Notes under the pieces: model-generated | Told to the model about the DNA's origin: nothing | The model's input: the letters and a program-made list of their open reading frames with translations, nothing else | Database searches by the model: none | Made by a program: the position numbers and the translations under genes | Part shown: positions 48,748 through 58,468 of the stretch, one piece after another | Position numbering within the stretch: position 1 is the stretch's first letter | Layout of the letters: every line of letters starts with the position of its first letter | DNA from: Stenomitos rutilans HA7619-LM2 | Lineage (GTDB): Bacteria; Cyanobacteriota; Cyanobacteriia; Leptolyngbyales; Leptolyngbyaceae | DNA: 64,000 bases | Assembly: GCA_019358945.1 (NCBI GenBank) | Contig: JAHHIE010000002.1 | Span: 248,001-312,000 of the forward strand | Direction of reading: 5' to 3'

Positions 48748-50061
48748 GTGGAAAAACCCACGATCGAACAGCAGGAACACAATATACGACCAGACGCAGA
48801 GCTGCAAAAGCAGCACTCCAGCGATTGGTTATGGCGGTTTTGGTTGGCAGTACCGCTTTATCCTTACAGTCAGCGACGAACACTGCGTACAGAGGTGATT
48901 AGAGACACGCTCTGGACATTTGACCAGATTCAGGGCATCTTCTACGTGGTGGTGCCCATTCGGATGACGATCGTCAAGCTTGAGACAGGCGGCCTTCTAG
49001 TCTACGCACCCGTAGCGCCCACTCCAGAATGCTTGCGGCTCGTGAACGAATTAGTCGCAGTGCATGGCGACGTAAAGTACATCATTTTACCTACCATTTC
49101 GGGGATTGAACATAAGGTCTTCGTCGGGCCATTTGCTCGCCAATTTTCTCATGCTCAAGTGTTTGTGGCCCCCCACCAGTGGAGCTTTCCCCTGAACCTG
49201 CCACTAAGTTGGCTGGGTTTGCCTGCCAAACGTACACACGCGCTTCCAGATGACAGCCGCAAGGCTCCATTTGCAGATGAGTTTGATTACGCCATTCTAG
49301 GGCCGATCGCCCTTGGGCCAGGACAGTTTGAAGAAGTGGCCTTTTTCCATCGACAAACGCGCACCTTACTCGTTACCGACTCGATCGTCTCCATTCCTGC
49401 TGAACCACCCGCGATCGTGCAGTTAGATCCCTATCCACTGCTCTTTCACGCCAGAGAGTGTGCAGCAGATGTCGTCGTAGACACTCCTGCTCATCGCCGC
49501 AAAGGATGGCAGCGTATTGCACTTTTTACACTCTTTTTTCAACCCAGCGTGTTGTCTGTAATGAGTTTGAAGCAGACGATCGCGAACGCCTTGAACGCCG
49601 CCGATCGCTCCAAAAAAGCCTATTTCGGGCTGTTTCCGTTTCAATGGCACGATAATTGGCCGCGATCGTTCAAAGCTTTACGGGGCAATGGACGCTTGCT
49701 AGTCGCCCCTGTTCTGCAAACCTTGATTCTTAATCGAGCACCAAAAGAAACGCTCGATTGGGCAGATATCCTTACTCAGTGGGCGTTTCAGCAAATTATT
49801 CCCTGTCATTTTGATGCGCCTATTCAGGCAGACCCACAGCAATTCCGACAGGCGTTTGCGTTCTTAGAACAGGCTCCTGCAATTGGCGAAGGGATGACCA
49901 GAAACGACGCTCAATTCCTGCCTGAAGAGGACTTTGCCCTGCTTAGAGATCTCGATGAAACCTTGAATCGCCTCGGTATCGTACCACCAGCGAAAGAGAA
50001 GGTCAGTCGACAAATGAGAAGTTTTGGTAAAGCTGAACCGTTTGCGGAGCCGCTAAGCTAG
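48748..50061 (+). CDS. DUF4336-like protein (metallo-beta-lactamase-related fold)
   Basis: A 437-residue protein that starts at GTG with GGGAGG about nine bases upstream. The sequence PIRMTIVKLETGGLLVYAPV, then LVAVHGDVKYIILPTISGIE, HKVFVGPFARQFSHAQVFVA and the later TRTLLVTDSIVSIPAEPP match the DUF4336 pattern, in which a lactamase-like fold has lost the HxHxDH metal cluster. The family is frequent in cyanobacteria and plants; its function is not established. A Leu-rich opening (WLWRFWLAVPLYPYSQ) is typical of the cyanobacterial branch. Confidence 0.7.
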   Translation: MEKPTIEQQEHNIRPDAELQKQHSSDWLWRFWLAVPLYPYSQRRTLRTEVIRDTLWTFDQIQGIFYVVVPIRMTIVKLETGGLLVYAPVAPTPECLRLVNELVAVHGDVKYIILPTISGIEHKVFVGPFARQFSHAQVFVAPHQWSFPLNLPLSWLGLPAKRTHALPDDSRKAPFADEFDYAILGPIALGPGQFEEVAFFHRQTRTLLVTDSIVSIPAEPPAIVQLDPYPLLFHARECAADVVVDTPAHRRKGWQRIALFTLFFQPSVLSVMSLKQTIANALNAADRSKKAYFGLFPFQWHDNWPRSFKALRGNGRLLVAPVLQTLILNRAPKETLDWADILTQWAFQQIIPCHFDAPIQADPQQFRQAFAFLEQAPAIGEGMTRNDAQFLPEEDFALLRDLDETLNRLGIVPPAKEKVSRQMRSFGKAEPFAEPLS

Positions 50062-50187
50062 GCTTTTGGCGTGAATGATTTTGGTGGTGGATGCATCCTG
50101 ATCGAGGCAAGAACCGAGCAGCGAGCCGAGCGAGTGTAAAACTCGTTTGACACATGCTGCGGATTGCCTTACCCATCGTCTGCGTAG

Positions 50188-50352
50188 CTAGGCATCAATC
50201 GTGGAAGGCAGCGATGGTGCTTCGTAACGAGTACCACCTCCTAAACGCCGCCCTGGAATGCCATCGTGATTTGCAGTCATAAAAATTGTGACAAAAGCAT
50301 TAGCTCCGAATGTCACAACAAGGAACACCAACGTCGTTGCGATCGCAGACAT
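50188..50352 (-). CDS. Small single-span membrane protein, 54 residues, unknown
   Basis: An open frame starts at the ATG at 50352, reading MSAIATTLVFLVVTFGANAF, with one hydrophobic helix over residues 3-25. A short soluble tail follows with NHDGIPGRRLGGGTRYEAPS, ending at TAG. The clean N-terminal helix, the Gly-rich conserved-looking tail and a HIP1-like GCGATCGCA inside the frame favour a real gene. The ribosome-binding site is weak. It resembles small thylakoid or photosynthetic-complex subunits in size and topology, but I cannot match it to a known one. Confidence 0.5.
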   Translation of the reverse strand: MSAIATTLVFLVVTFGANAFVTIFMTANHDGIPGRRLGGGTRYEAPSLPSTIDA

Positions 50353-50549
50353 AAAAAGCAGCCCCAATGAAATGTCCTCAGATTCTAGGGGGAGTATAAA
50401 TTTTGCGTAAAGTTAAATGTGACAGTCACCAAGTTGTCATTTTTCTCTAGTCAGTTCATAGAATAGAGCGTGCTAGAAAAGCTGTTTACGATCAACTGTC
50501 AATGGTTAGCTCTTTTTCACTCACAATCGATCCTCTGACTAAGAGCCGC

Positions 50550-52592
50550 TTACTGCTCCTCAAGTGCTACGCCAGTTTGAATCGCCCACAAGCTAGCGTA
50601 AATGCTGTGTTTCTTTAGCAACGTTTCGTGATTGCCAGATTCCACCAGTTTGCCGTGATCCATTACGTAGATACAGTGGGCATTCCGCACGGTTGATAGT
50701 CGATGAGCGATCGCAATGGTGGTACGACCCACCGTAATGCGTTCCAGCGATCGCTGAATAGCTGCCTCTGTTTCGTTATCCACTGCAGACGTTGCTTCAT
50801 CTAGAATCAAAATCGGCGGATCTTTCAAAATGGCACGAGCGATCGCCAGCCGTTGCCGTTGTCCACCCGAAAGCTTTTGCCCTCGTTCGCCCACAATGGT
50901 GTCGTAGCCTTGCGGCAATTGCTGGATAAACTCATGCGCCTCAGCAATCTCAGCCGCAGCTCTAACCTCAGCCGGAGTTGCCTTAAAGCTTCCGTAAGCA
51001 ATGTTCTCTGCTACCGTGCCGTGAAATAAAAACACATCCTGATTCACCCATCCGATCGCCCGTCGCAGCGATTGCAGTTCCAATTCCCGTAGATCCACAC
51101 CGTCCAGTATGATCGTTCCAGCTTGCACTTCGTAGAGTCGCAGCAGCAGTTTTACCAGCGTACTTTTGCCTGATCCCGTTGCGCCTACGATCGCCGTCGT
51201 TTTACCTGCTGGAATGTGCAACGACAACTCTTCAATCACAGGTTGACGATCGGTGTAAGCAAAGGTCACATCACGAAAGTAGATATCACCTTGAATCGGA
51301 GTGGTCGGTTCTGAATGGTTCATTGTTGGGATGCGTGACCACTCACCGCTAGCGTTTCCCTTTCCATTCGCATTATTGTCCTGAAAAGCTGCTGGCTGCT
51401 GGCTGCTGGCTGACTGCTGGCTCCCCACCAACAAATGTCCCGAATGAATCGCGATCGGCGTATCCAGCAAATCCATCACCCGCTTTGTCGAAGCCATTGC
51501 CCGCTGATATAAATCACAGGTTTCACCGAGACGAGTCAGCGGCCACAACAGCGATTGGGTCAAGAAAATCAACACGCTATAGCTACCGACAGAAAGTCTA
51601 CCTGCGATCGCCAGTTGCCCCCCGTAAAGCAGCGTTGCCAAAAAACCTATCAAGACAAGAATGCGAATTAAGGGAACAAACGCGGCGCTGAGGGCGATCG
51701 CGCGTTGGTTGCTCCGACGATACGCCTCACTATCATGGGCAATCCGCTGCGTTTCATATGCCTCTGTTGCAAAGCTTTTAATCGTCGTAATGCCGCTCAA
51801 GTTATTGGACAGACGACCGTTGAGTAAACTCACCTTCTCGCGCATATCAGCATAGCGTGGAGCCAAACGTCGCTGAAAGATCACCGATCCCCATACAATC
51901 AGCGGCATTGGCAGCATTGCCATCCAGGCCACGCTGGGAGCCAAAATAAAGAACACACTACCAATAATGATGACAGTCGTGCTGACCTGCAAAATGTCAT
52001 TCGCGCCGCCGTTCAAAAAGCGCTCTAGCTGGTTGATATCGTCATTGAGAATCGATAGCAAGCCACCTGTACTGCGCTCTTCAAAATAAGCCAGTTCTAA
52101 TTCTTGTAAGTGAGCGTAGGCATCGAGCCGCAAGTTGTGCTGAATATTTTGCGCCAGGTTACGCCACAGGCGATCGTAAGCATACTGAAACGTTGACTCT
52201 AACCCCCAAATGCAGAACGTTAGGACTGAGAGAATCAGCAGCTGCGTAAACAGATCTTTGATACCGAAGCGACCAAGTACCGAGTTTTGCTGCTGTACAA
52301 CGATATCAACCGCCGTACCGATCAGTGCCGAAGGAGCCAGGTCAAAGACTTTATTGAGAATCGAGCAGGCGATCGCCCAGCGAGTGTGCTGATGGTAGCG
52401 CTGCCCATAATCCAGCAGGCGTTTGAGTGAATGCGCGTTCTGCCAATGACGGTTTTGAGTAGAAGTCGTTGAGTGCGACTGGCGAGAGCCTGCGATCGCG
52501 TCCTGTGAGTTCGCTTTCTGAGAAGAGGGACGAGCAGTAAACCGAGCCAAAACAGACCTCGCAGCAGAATGGTTGATGCAATAGACTGCCAA
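50550..52592 (-). CDS. ABC exporter (fused permease and ATPase)
   Basis: A 680-residue type IV ABC half-transporter. Six transmembrane helices lie in about residues 75-355; the ATPase follows, with Walker [22 protein letters not shown]-loop [20 protein letters not shown], signature [16 protein letters not shown], Walker [13 protein letters not shown] and the H-loop AIAHRLSTV. It would export lipid, peptide or drug-like substrates. Between the two domains, residues about 384-416 are a Gln/Ser/Gly-rich insert encoded by GCTGCTGGCT-type repeats. The start is uncertain: the frame opens at TTG 52592 with about 50 residues of low-complexity leader before the conserved RLLDYGQRY. Confidence 0.9.
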   Translation of the reverse strand: MAVYCINHSAARSVLARFTARPSSQKANSQDAIAGSRQSHSTTSTQNRHWQNAHSLKRLLDYGQRYHQHTRWAIACSILNKVFDLAPSALIGTAVDIVVQQQNSVLGRFGIKDLFTQLLILSVLTFCIWGLESTFQYAYDRLWRNLAQNIQHNLRLDAYAHLQELELAYFEERSTGGLLSILNDDINQLERFLNGGANDILQVSTTVIIIGSVFFILAPSVAWMAMLPMPLIVWGSVIFQRRLAPRYADMREKVSLLNGRLSNNLSGITTIKSFATEAYETQRIAHDSEAYRRSNQRAIALSAAFVPLIRILVLIGFLATLLYGGQLAIAGRLSVGSYSVLIFLTQSLLWPLTRLGETCDLYQRAMASTKRVMDLLDTPIAIHSGHLLVGSQQSASSQQPAAFQDNNANGKGNASGEWSRIPTMNHSEPTTPIQGDIYFRDVTFAYTDRQPVIEELSLHIPAGKTTAIVGATGSGKSTLVKLLLRLYEVQAGTIILDGVDLRELELQSLRRAIGWVNQDVFLFHGTVAENIAYGSFKATPAEVRAAAEIAEAHEFIQQLPQGYDTIVGERGQKLSGGQRQRLAIARAILKDPPILILDEATSAVDNETEAAIQRSLERITVGRTTIAIAHRLSTVRNAHCIYVMDHGKLVESGNHETLLKKHSIYASLWAIQTGVALEEQ
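51388..51425. repeat. GCTGCTGGCT tandem repeat inside the ABC exporter gene
   Basis: The unit GCTGCTG/GCTGGCT recurs from about 51389 to 51420. It encodes the Ser/Gln/Ala run just before the nucleotide-binding domain and keeps the frame. Confidence 0.7.
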
Positions 52593-52614
52593 CCACTCTA
52601 GCTAACTTTCCACC

Positions 52615-52896
52615 CTAATGTGCTCCACACCAGTCAGGACACTCACTTTCACGCTCCCAACCGTAGGGATGAAATCCACAAATTAGCGGCGTGCGAGCTT
52701 CACGGCTGTACCCATACGTCACACCGTGATAGTTTGTACAGCCAGTACATGGTTTCGGTCGGGTGGGGGCCACATCAGTAAAGCCTAGTTGCGATCGTAG
52801 AATATGCCGTTTACTCTCCTGCCGATGCCACTTGGCATGATCAGCTTTCCGAAACAGATAATGAATCTTCCCAAACGGGTACTGCACAGAGTCCAT
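52615..52896 (-). CDS. Small Cys/His-rich protein, unknown
   Basis: A 93-residue soluble protein. The C-terminal half has PCTGCTNYHGVTYGYSREAR, LICGFHPYGWE and ECPDWC, a Cys/His pattern (CxxCxxYH, C.FHPYGW, CPDW) that could bind a metal or Fe-S cluster. I recall similar short cyanobacterial proteins with this CTGCxNYHG and HPYGW signature, without assigned function. It lies directly upstream of the ABC exporter on the same strand, 22 bp from the exporter frame, so it may be co-transcribed. Confidence 0.65.
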   Translation of the reverse strand: MDSVQYPFGKIHYLFRKADHAKWHRQESKRHILRSQLGFTDVAPTRPKPCTGCTNYHGVTYGYSREARTPLICGFHPYGWERESECPDWCGAH

Positions 52897-53303
52897 AAGG
52901 GTGCGTGTGAAGGGATATCCTCTAGACTACCCATATTTTTGAGCATACTCCCTCACCCCTGCGCCTGAGATTGGACAATATCTATCTAAAGACGCAGATA
53001 GACGAAGAGATTTCGTAACAAATGATACTGTTTGTATCCCTGAGTTGAGCTTTACAAAAAAAGAACGTTGTGAGCAATGATTGTGGTTAGCAGTCAGCAG
53101 GTGAAAGGTATTCTCTATCAGCCATCGATCAGCAGCGATCCAGCAGCTACAAAAACTTCTTACCAGCAACGTCTGCCACATGAGATCTTGGACAGGAATT
53201 GAACTCAAGACTTTCTAGCGTTCGCGAAGCGTGTCTTTTAGACTCAGCGGCGCAAAGCGCTACTCAAAATTATCCTTTTTATCGTTTGCCTCCTGCCTTC
53301 TTC
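52897..53303. other. Intergenic region with a dispersed repeat
   Basis: No gene is supported. The 93-codon minus-strand frame across 52927-53208 has poor composition and no recognisable motif. The dispersed palindromic repeat at 53213-53269 closes the region. A TCTTG/CAAGA stem near 53185-53209 superficially recalls a tRNA arm but no full cloverleaf fits. Confidence 0.45.
53213..53269 (+). repeat. Dispersed palindromic repeat, intergenic copy
   Basis: TCTAGCGTTCGCGAAGCG, then TGTCTTTTAGACTCAGCGG and CGCAAAGCGCTACTCAAAA. It contains two short stems (GCGTTCGCGAAGCG-like and GCGGCGCAAAGCGC-like) and is almost identical to the minus-strand copy inside the glycosyltransferase gene at 3297-3352. 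Confidence 0.8.
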
Positions 53304-55292
53304 TCATCCCAACTGCCAAACCTTCACTTTGCTGTCCGAACTGCCGCTAACCAACACACTACTATCGCCTGAAAGAGCGACTGCATTCACAGCGCTAATG
53401 TGTTCCGTCAACGTACCGATCAGAGTGCCGATTTCCAGATTCCAGAGCTTAATAGTGGTATCGCTACTGCCACTGACCAGGAGTTTGCCATCGCGGCTGA
53501 TGTCGATCGCGTTGACCGAATCCATATGTCCTGAAAGGGTTCGCACTACTACACCTTTCGCAAGATCCCATACTTTAATTGTTTTATCTTTGCTGGCACT
53601 GACCAGGGTTTTGCCATCAGGCGTAATGACAACACCATTGACTGAATTAAAGTGACCGTTCGGCAGTGTGCGCACAGGGGCGTTAGTCTTGAGACTCCAC
53701 AGCTTAATTTGATTATCCAAACCACCGCTGACAAGGAATTGACCATCAGGACTGAGAGCCACCGATCGCACCATGCCCGCCAAACCTGAAAATGAACGTA
53801 GAGCTTCACCTGTTGTCAGTTTCCATAACCGCACGGTGCGATCTTCGCTGCCGCTGGCAAGCAGTTGACCATTGGCGCTGATCACTACTGAGTTGACATC
53901 TCTCGTGTGTCCAGTGAGCGATTGCAGCAGTCTTCCATCCGCTAAATGCCAAAGACGGATCGTGTCGTCGTCGCTGCCACTCACCAAAATCTGCCCATTG
54001 GGACTAATGCTCAGGCAGTTGATAGGTTTGTTGTGACCTGTGAGTGTTCGTAACAGTTCGCCTGTAGCACGATTCCAGATTTTAATATTGTCGTCCAGTC
54101 CGCCGCTGGCGATCGTCTCAGCATTAGGGCTAATGGCAACTGCCGTAACCCAGCGGGAATGCCCAACGAGGGTATGTAAGCAGTGACATTTTTGCGCACT
54201 CGAAAGTGGCGGCTTCGACACGGAAGGTTTAGAAATGGGTGGTCTAGAAGGTGGCGTACCAGACACCCGAGGTTGCCCCATTTGGGATTGACTCACAGGC
54301 TGCGACGCGATCGCGCTGCCAGAAAGCGACGCTGCGATCGGTGGTTGGCCTGCTGGTTGTCTTGAACGGGAAACTGTAGCCCCAATCGGAGGGCGAGATA
54401 AGGCTGTTCGCAAATCTTTCATCACCGCATCCGCAGATTGATAGCGTTCGCTGACCAGATCTTTCAGCATCTTGTCTAAGATTTGCGCGATCGGCTCACT
54501 GATCGTCCGTCCCTTTTCGTTTAAACGTTCTCGCCAAAGCCAGCGCCCTTGCAACGGGTCGTAGAGGTCTTCTGGCTTAACCTGAGTCATCAGAAACAAG
54601 CACGTTGCACCCAGACTATAGATATCGCTAGCTGGATACGCTCTACCACTACGCAACTGTTCGATCGGTGCATAACCCTCAGTGCCAATCTTCGTACCCG
54701 GCTGGTTAGACGCTTCCACCGACAGAAGTTTGGCAACACCAAAATCAATCAGCACCAGCTTGTTGTCAAACTTGCGACGAATAATGTTGGACGGTGTAAT
54801 GTCGCGGTGAATAACCTGATGATCGTGAACGAATTTGAGAATCGGCAAGATGCCTGCTAACACTTCACGAATACGTTGTTCAATAAAGACGCCATTTTGC
54901 GCCAGTTCTTGCAACAGCGTGTTGCCTTCAACAAATTGCTGTACTAAATAAAGGCGTTTGTCGTGTGCAAAATACGCCAGTAGCGCCGGTATCTGAGGAT
55001 GTTCGCCCAGTTCATAAAGTCGCACGGCCTCTTGCTCAAAAAGCTTGACAGCTTTTTCAAGCGATTTAGTCCCTTGCAATTGAGGCGAAAACTGCTTAAT
55101 GACGCACCGTGCTTTGAGGCGATCGTCGTCTTCTGCCAGATACGTTCGTCCAAAACCGCCCTGTCCGATCGGTCGTATGACTCGATACCGTCCTCGCAGC
55201 GATGGTATCAGCTTAGTGCCACAACTAAGGCAAAACTCGGCATCATCAGCGTTTTGGGGATGCTGGCAGTCCGGATTGAGGCAGCAGGTCAT
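53304..55292 (-). CDS. Serine/threonine protein kinase with seven WD40 repeats
   Basis: A 662-residue protein. The N-terminus is a zinc-ribbon-like CCLNPDCQHPQNADDAEFCL then SCG. The kinase domain (about 34-300) has the Gly-rich loop IGQGGFGRTYLAED, ATP-binding Lys in CVIKQFSPQ, catalytic loop HRDITPSNIIRR, DFG in LVLIDFGVAKLL and a GTEGYAPIEQ activation segment. A Pro/Ser-rich linker (about 305-370) leads to seven WD40 units, one propeller. The catalytic loop has Thr where HRDxKxxN kinases normally have Lys. The zinc-ribbon kinase is the SpkB-like cyanobacterial type. Substrates unknown. Confidence 0.9.
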   Translation of the reverse strand: MTCCLNPDCQHPQNADDAEFCLSCGTKLIPSLRGRYRVIRPIGQGGFGRTYLAEDDDRLKARCVIKQFSPQLQGTKSLEKAVKLFEQEAVRLYELGEHPQIPALLAYFAHDKRLYLVQQFVEGNTLLQELAQNGVFIEQRIREVLAGILPILKFVHDHQVIHRDITPSNIIRRKFDNKLVLIDFGVAKLLSVEASNQPGTKIGTEGYAPIEQLRSGRAYPASDIYSLGATCLFLMTQVKPEDLYDPLQGRWLWRERLNEKGRTISEPIAQILDKMLKDLVSERYQSADAVMKDLRTALSRPPIGATVSRSRQPAGQPPIAASLSGSAIASQPVSQSQMGQPRVSGTPPSRPPISKPSVSKPPLSSAQKCHCLHTLVGHSRWVTAVAISPNAETIASGGLDDNIKIWNRATGELLRTLTGHNKPINCLSISPNGQILVSGSDDDTIRLWHLADGRLLQSLTGHTRDVNSVVISANGQLLASGSEDRTVRLWKLTTGEALRSFSGLAGMVRSVALSPDGQFLVSGGLDNQIKLWSLKTNAPVRTLPNGHFNSVNGVVITPDGKTLVSASKDKTIKVWDLAKGVVVRTLSGHMDSVNAIDISRDGKLLVSGSSDTTIKLWNLEIGTLIGTLTEHISAVNAVALSGDSSVLVSGSSDSKVKVWQLG

Positions 55293-55728
55293 ACGTATGC
55301 ACCAGGAACTTGTACTCTATTTTCCCTAATTCGCTGCGTTCTACACTAAAGTCGTGCGCGATCGCCAAGACTCACTGACACGATCGCACATGAAACCAAC
55401 GATCAGCAAAGGAGCGCAACTGGTTTGCATTGTAATAGCTTTCTAGCCATACCATCTGTACATAGACAGTAGAGACTGAACGTTTTTACACCATCTGCGG
55501 TCTAACGGTCGGAAACACGCCGCCTCACCTAGTGGTAACCATCATCAGGTAGACAGATCTGCCAAGCGAATGGTTTGTTTAAGTCATTGTTACCTTAGAC
55601 TGAGGCGCAACGGCTTCTCTTCCGTTGCATCCCCGCTTCATAAAGCTAGCGATCAGGTTAATCTGCTCACTGCTCTGCTTAAGCGCCTATTGAAAAACGC
55701 TGCCGTTAAAGCTGTTATCACGCCTACC
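55293..55728. other. Divergent region between kinase and esterase
   Basis: It should contain promoters for the minus-strand kinase and plus-strand esterase. The open frame of the esterase extends back to 55570, but those codons do not look like coding sequence. No repeat or RNA gene was recognised. Confidence 0.4.
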
Positions 55729-56772
55729 ATGAGTTCTCCCTTGCCAAAACCTGTCCTGGTTACGTCTTCGATGGCTGCTCTCTTACTAGGTTTGGCAGCG
55801 GGTTACCATATCCAAACTGAACCAGCCGCTGAGAAAGTGACACTCACCCAGAACGAGACTGCACCTGCTGCTCAACCGATGAGTGCCTTTGCCCATCAAC
55901 CAGCCAAAACAGACTTTATGGGAGGGCTGATTGATCAGGGCATTCGGCGTACTTACTACCTGCATACGCCACCGACTTACAAAGCTGGTCAGCCATTGCC
56001 ACTTGTCTTGGCGTTCCATGAATCAGAGGGCACAGGCAAAGATATGGCAACTCACACTGGACTCAATCAGCTTGCAGATCAGGAAGGTTTTATCATCGTT
56101 TACCCCGATGGCATCAATGCAAAGTGGAATGTATCGGGGCAGGCAGGGACTCAAGAAGATAACGTTGCCTTTGTGCAAGCGCTGATAGCTCATTTGGGTC
56201 AACTGCGCACGATCGACCATCAGCGCATCTACGCGACAGGGTTATCCAATGGTGGCATTTTAGTTCAAAAGCTTGCCTGCGAGAATCCAGGACAAATTGC
56301 CGCTTTTGCAACGGTTGCAGCCTCCTTACCAGAGCAGTTTCAAGCCAAATGCCAGACCAAAACACCTGTCTCGATGTTAATGATTAACGGCACGGCTGAT
56401 GCTGTGGTGCCCTGGCAAGGTGGTAAGCCGCCCGATGTGCGAGTAGGTCGTAATCTCTCCATTCCACCCATTCCCGCTGTATTTAATTTCTGGCAAAAAC
56501 ATAATGGTTGTGGAGCACCCGTAACCGTGAAACAACGCGCTGACCGACTTGTAACCTCTTCCTCTTACACCAATTGTCAAGCTCACTCAACCGTGCAATT
56601 GGTAGCCTTGAATGGAGCAACTCATATTTGGCCTGGTGGCGGTTACGGGCGATCGCAGTTTCTAGATGCCAGTCAAATGATCTGGGCGTTCTTTCAGCGC
56701 CACACTCTGATAGCGACAGCATCACAGCAAGATAGTACAACGAAGCAAACGCTGTCTGCTGCTTCTCGTTAG
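55729..56772 (+). CDS. Secreted CE1/PHB-depolymerase-like esterase
   Basis: A 347-residue alpha/beta-hydrolase of the polyhydroxybutyrate depolymerase or feruloyl-esterase (LpqC) type. The N-terminus has a signal-like hydrophobic stretch (VLVTSSMAALLLGLAAGYHI), then TYYLHTPPTYKAGQPLPLVL, the oxyanion-region LAFHESEGTG, WNVSG, the nucleophile in YATGLSNGGILVQKLACENP, the Asp in MINGTADAVVPWQG and the catalytic His in NGATHIWPGGG. It probably hydrolyses an ester outside the cytoplasmic membrane; the natural substrate is unclear. The ATG at 55729 is chosen because it places the signal segment at the N-terminus; the frame from 55570 would bury it. Confidence 0.82.
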   Translation: MSSPLPKPVLVTSSMAALLLGLAAGYHIQTEPAAEKVTLTQNETAPAAQPMSAFAHQPAKTDFMGGLIDQGIRRTYYLHTPPTYKAGQPLPLVLAFHESEGTGKDMATHTGLNQLADQEGFIIVYPDGINAKWNVSGQAGTQEDNVAFVQALIAHLGQLRTIDHQRIYATGLSNGGILVQKLACENPGQIAAFATVAASLPEQFQAKCQTKTPVSMLMINGTADAVVPWQGGKPPDVRVGRNLSIPPIPAVFNFWQKHNGCGAPVTVKQRADRLVTSSSYTNCQAHSTVQLVALNGATHIWPGGGYGRSQFLDASQMIWAFFQRHTLIATASQQDSTTKQTLSAASR

Positions 56773-56962
56773 TCTTTCAGCATCGAAAACTAAAGCTGCT
56801 ACCCCTAAGTTTGTTTGAATGCCTAAGTTGAGAGTATTGGTTGAGATTACATTGAACCTCCAGCGGCAATGCACAGTCTAACGTTCTACACAATATTGTT
56901 TTGCCTTGCTGCTTACTTGTGACCAACGTAAACGTCCCTAGTCCCCTTCGTTTTATCAACGT

Positions 56963-58261
56963 ATGACTACGCAAAAATTTTTCGCCAGAACTGCCGTCCT
57001 AGCAGCTACGACCGTCCTTGTTACAGGCGCTGCCAGTATTTCAAAAAGCTGGGCTGAGCCACAACCCAGTCCAAAACAGCTCGTTGATGAGGTCTGGCAC
57101 ATTCTGGATCAAAACTATGTGGACGGCAGTTTTAACCAGCAAGATTGGAAAGCCGTCAGGCAGGATTACTTGGGTCGCAATTATAGTTCTAGGGAGCAAG
57201 CGTATAAAGCGATTCAGCAAATGGTATCGAAGCTGGGCGATCGCTACACCGAGTTTTTTGAACCACAGGCATACAATGCGCTGAACACTGAAATTAGCGG
57301 CAATCTCTCTGGTGTGGGGTTGGAACTGGCAGCGGATGAAAAAACGAAAGCGTTAACCGTTGTTGCCCCCATTGAACAGTCTCCGGCAGCGGCAGCAGGC
57401 ATCTTACCCGCTGATGTGGTCACCAAGATCAACGGACGATCGACGCAAGGAATGAACATTAATGATGCCGTCAAGCAAATTAAAGGAGAAGCAGGTACGC
57501 AGGTAGTACTGACGATTCTTCGAGGGCATCAAAACTTGACCTTTAAGCTCACCAGAGCCAACATTACGCTGAATCCAGTCTCCTATCGCACACAAACAAC
57601 CGACTTTGGCAAGATTGGCTACATTCGTCTGCCCGAATTTACGCAAACGGCTCCGACTGAGATGAGCCGAGCCATTGTGGCGCTTGAAAAGCAAAACGTT
57701 CAAGGCTATGTCCTTGATTTGCGATCCGATCCGGGCGGCTTGCTAGATGCCAGTCTCAAGATTGCTAGCATGTGGATGGAGCAAACCCCGATCGTGTCGC
57801 TCGTCAATCGGCAAGCCGTGAAGGAACGCTATGAGACAGAAGGGCGATCGCTGACCCAAAAACCCTTAGTGGTGTTGGTAGACGGTGGCTCTGCTAGTGC
57901 CAGCGAGATCCTCGCGGGTGCGCTTCAGGATGATGGGCGTGCCGTTTTGGTAGGCACGCGCACATTTGGCAAAGGTTTGGTGCAAGCTGTGCAGCCTCTG
58001 GGAGATGGTTCTGCAATTAAGCTCACAATCGCAAAGTACTACACCCCCAAAGGTCGAGATATTAATCACGTTGGGATCACGCCCGATGTCGTCGTCGGGC
58101 TAACCGATGCCCAAAAGAAGGCGTTAGTGCAAAAACGACAGGTGGCGACAACGGCTGATCCCCAATACGCTACAGCGCTCGTGAGCCTGGGGCAACTAAT
58201 TCAAACCAAGGCAGCGGCTCCAACTCAGACAGGTACTCCCGTTAGAGCCGTTCTACGCTGA
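56963..58261 (+). CDS. C-terminal processing protease (S41, CtpA/CtpB/CtpC type)
   Basis: A 432-residue periplasmic or lumenal protease. It has a signal peptide (about residues 1-31, cleavage near SWAEP), an N-terminal helical region, a PDZ domain (about 105-190, with GVGLEL and AAGILPADVVTKINGRSTQG), and the S41 catalytic core with the nucleophile in VDGGSASASEILAGAL and the general-base Lys in GTRTFGKGLVQAVQPLGDGS. CtpA-type members in cyanobacteria mature the D1 protein of photosystem II; which paralogue this is cannot be decided from one sequence. It lies 190 bp after the esterase on the same strand. Confidence 0.9.
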   Translation: MTTQKFFARTAVLAATTVLVTGAASISKSWAEPQPSPKQLVDEVWHILDQNYVDGSFNQQDWKAVRQDYLGRNYSSREQAYKAIQQMVSKLGDRYTEFFEPQAYNALNTEISGNLSGVGLELAADEKTKALTVVAPIEQSPAAAAGILPADVVTKINGRSTQGMNINDAVKQIKGEAGTQVVLTILRGHQNLTFKLTRANITLNPVSYRTQTTDFGKIGYIRLPEFTQTAPTEMSRAIVALEKQNVQGYVLDLRSDPGGLLDASLKIASMWMEQTPIVSLVNRQAVKERYETEGRSLTQKPLVVLVDGGSASASEILAGALQDDGRAVLVGTRTFGKGLVQAVQPLGDGSAIKLTIAKYYTPKGRDINHVGITPDVVVGLTDAQKKALVQKRQVATTADPQYATALVSLGQLIQTKAAAPTQTGTPVRAVLR

Positions 58262-58468
58262 ACCATACAGTGCAGAAGCTGATTGACTGACAGAACTCCT
58301 GAAAGGCTGATGGCTCCGTTGCTCACCCGCCCGTGATGAAAATCTGGGTGACGGTATGAAACGCCTACAGAGGACTTTCTTCTGTGAGCCAGGACTTCTA
58401 TGCAGGGCAGGACAGGTGATCGCTCAAAGATTTGTCAGTCAAGGGTAGAAGCGTGCTGGCAGAGCCCA

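Noticed and set aside
52927-53208. Minus-strand 93-codon frame
   Set aside because: Unusual composition, no recognisable domain; lies in an A/T-rich spacer next to a dispersed repeat.
53185-53209. tRNA-like T-arm
   Set aside because: A TTCAATTCC-like loop and a TCTTG/CAAGA stem are present, but no acceptor, D or anticodon arms fit around it.
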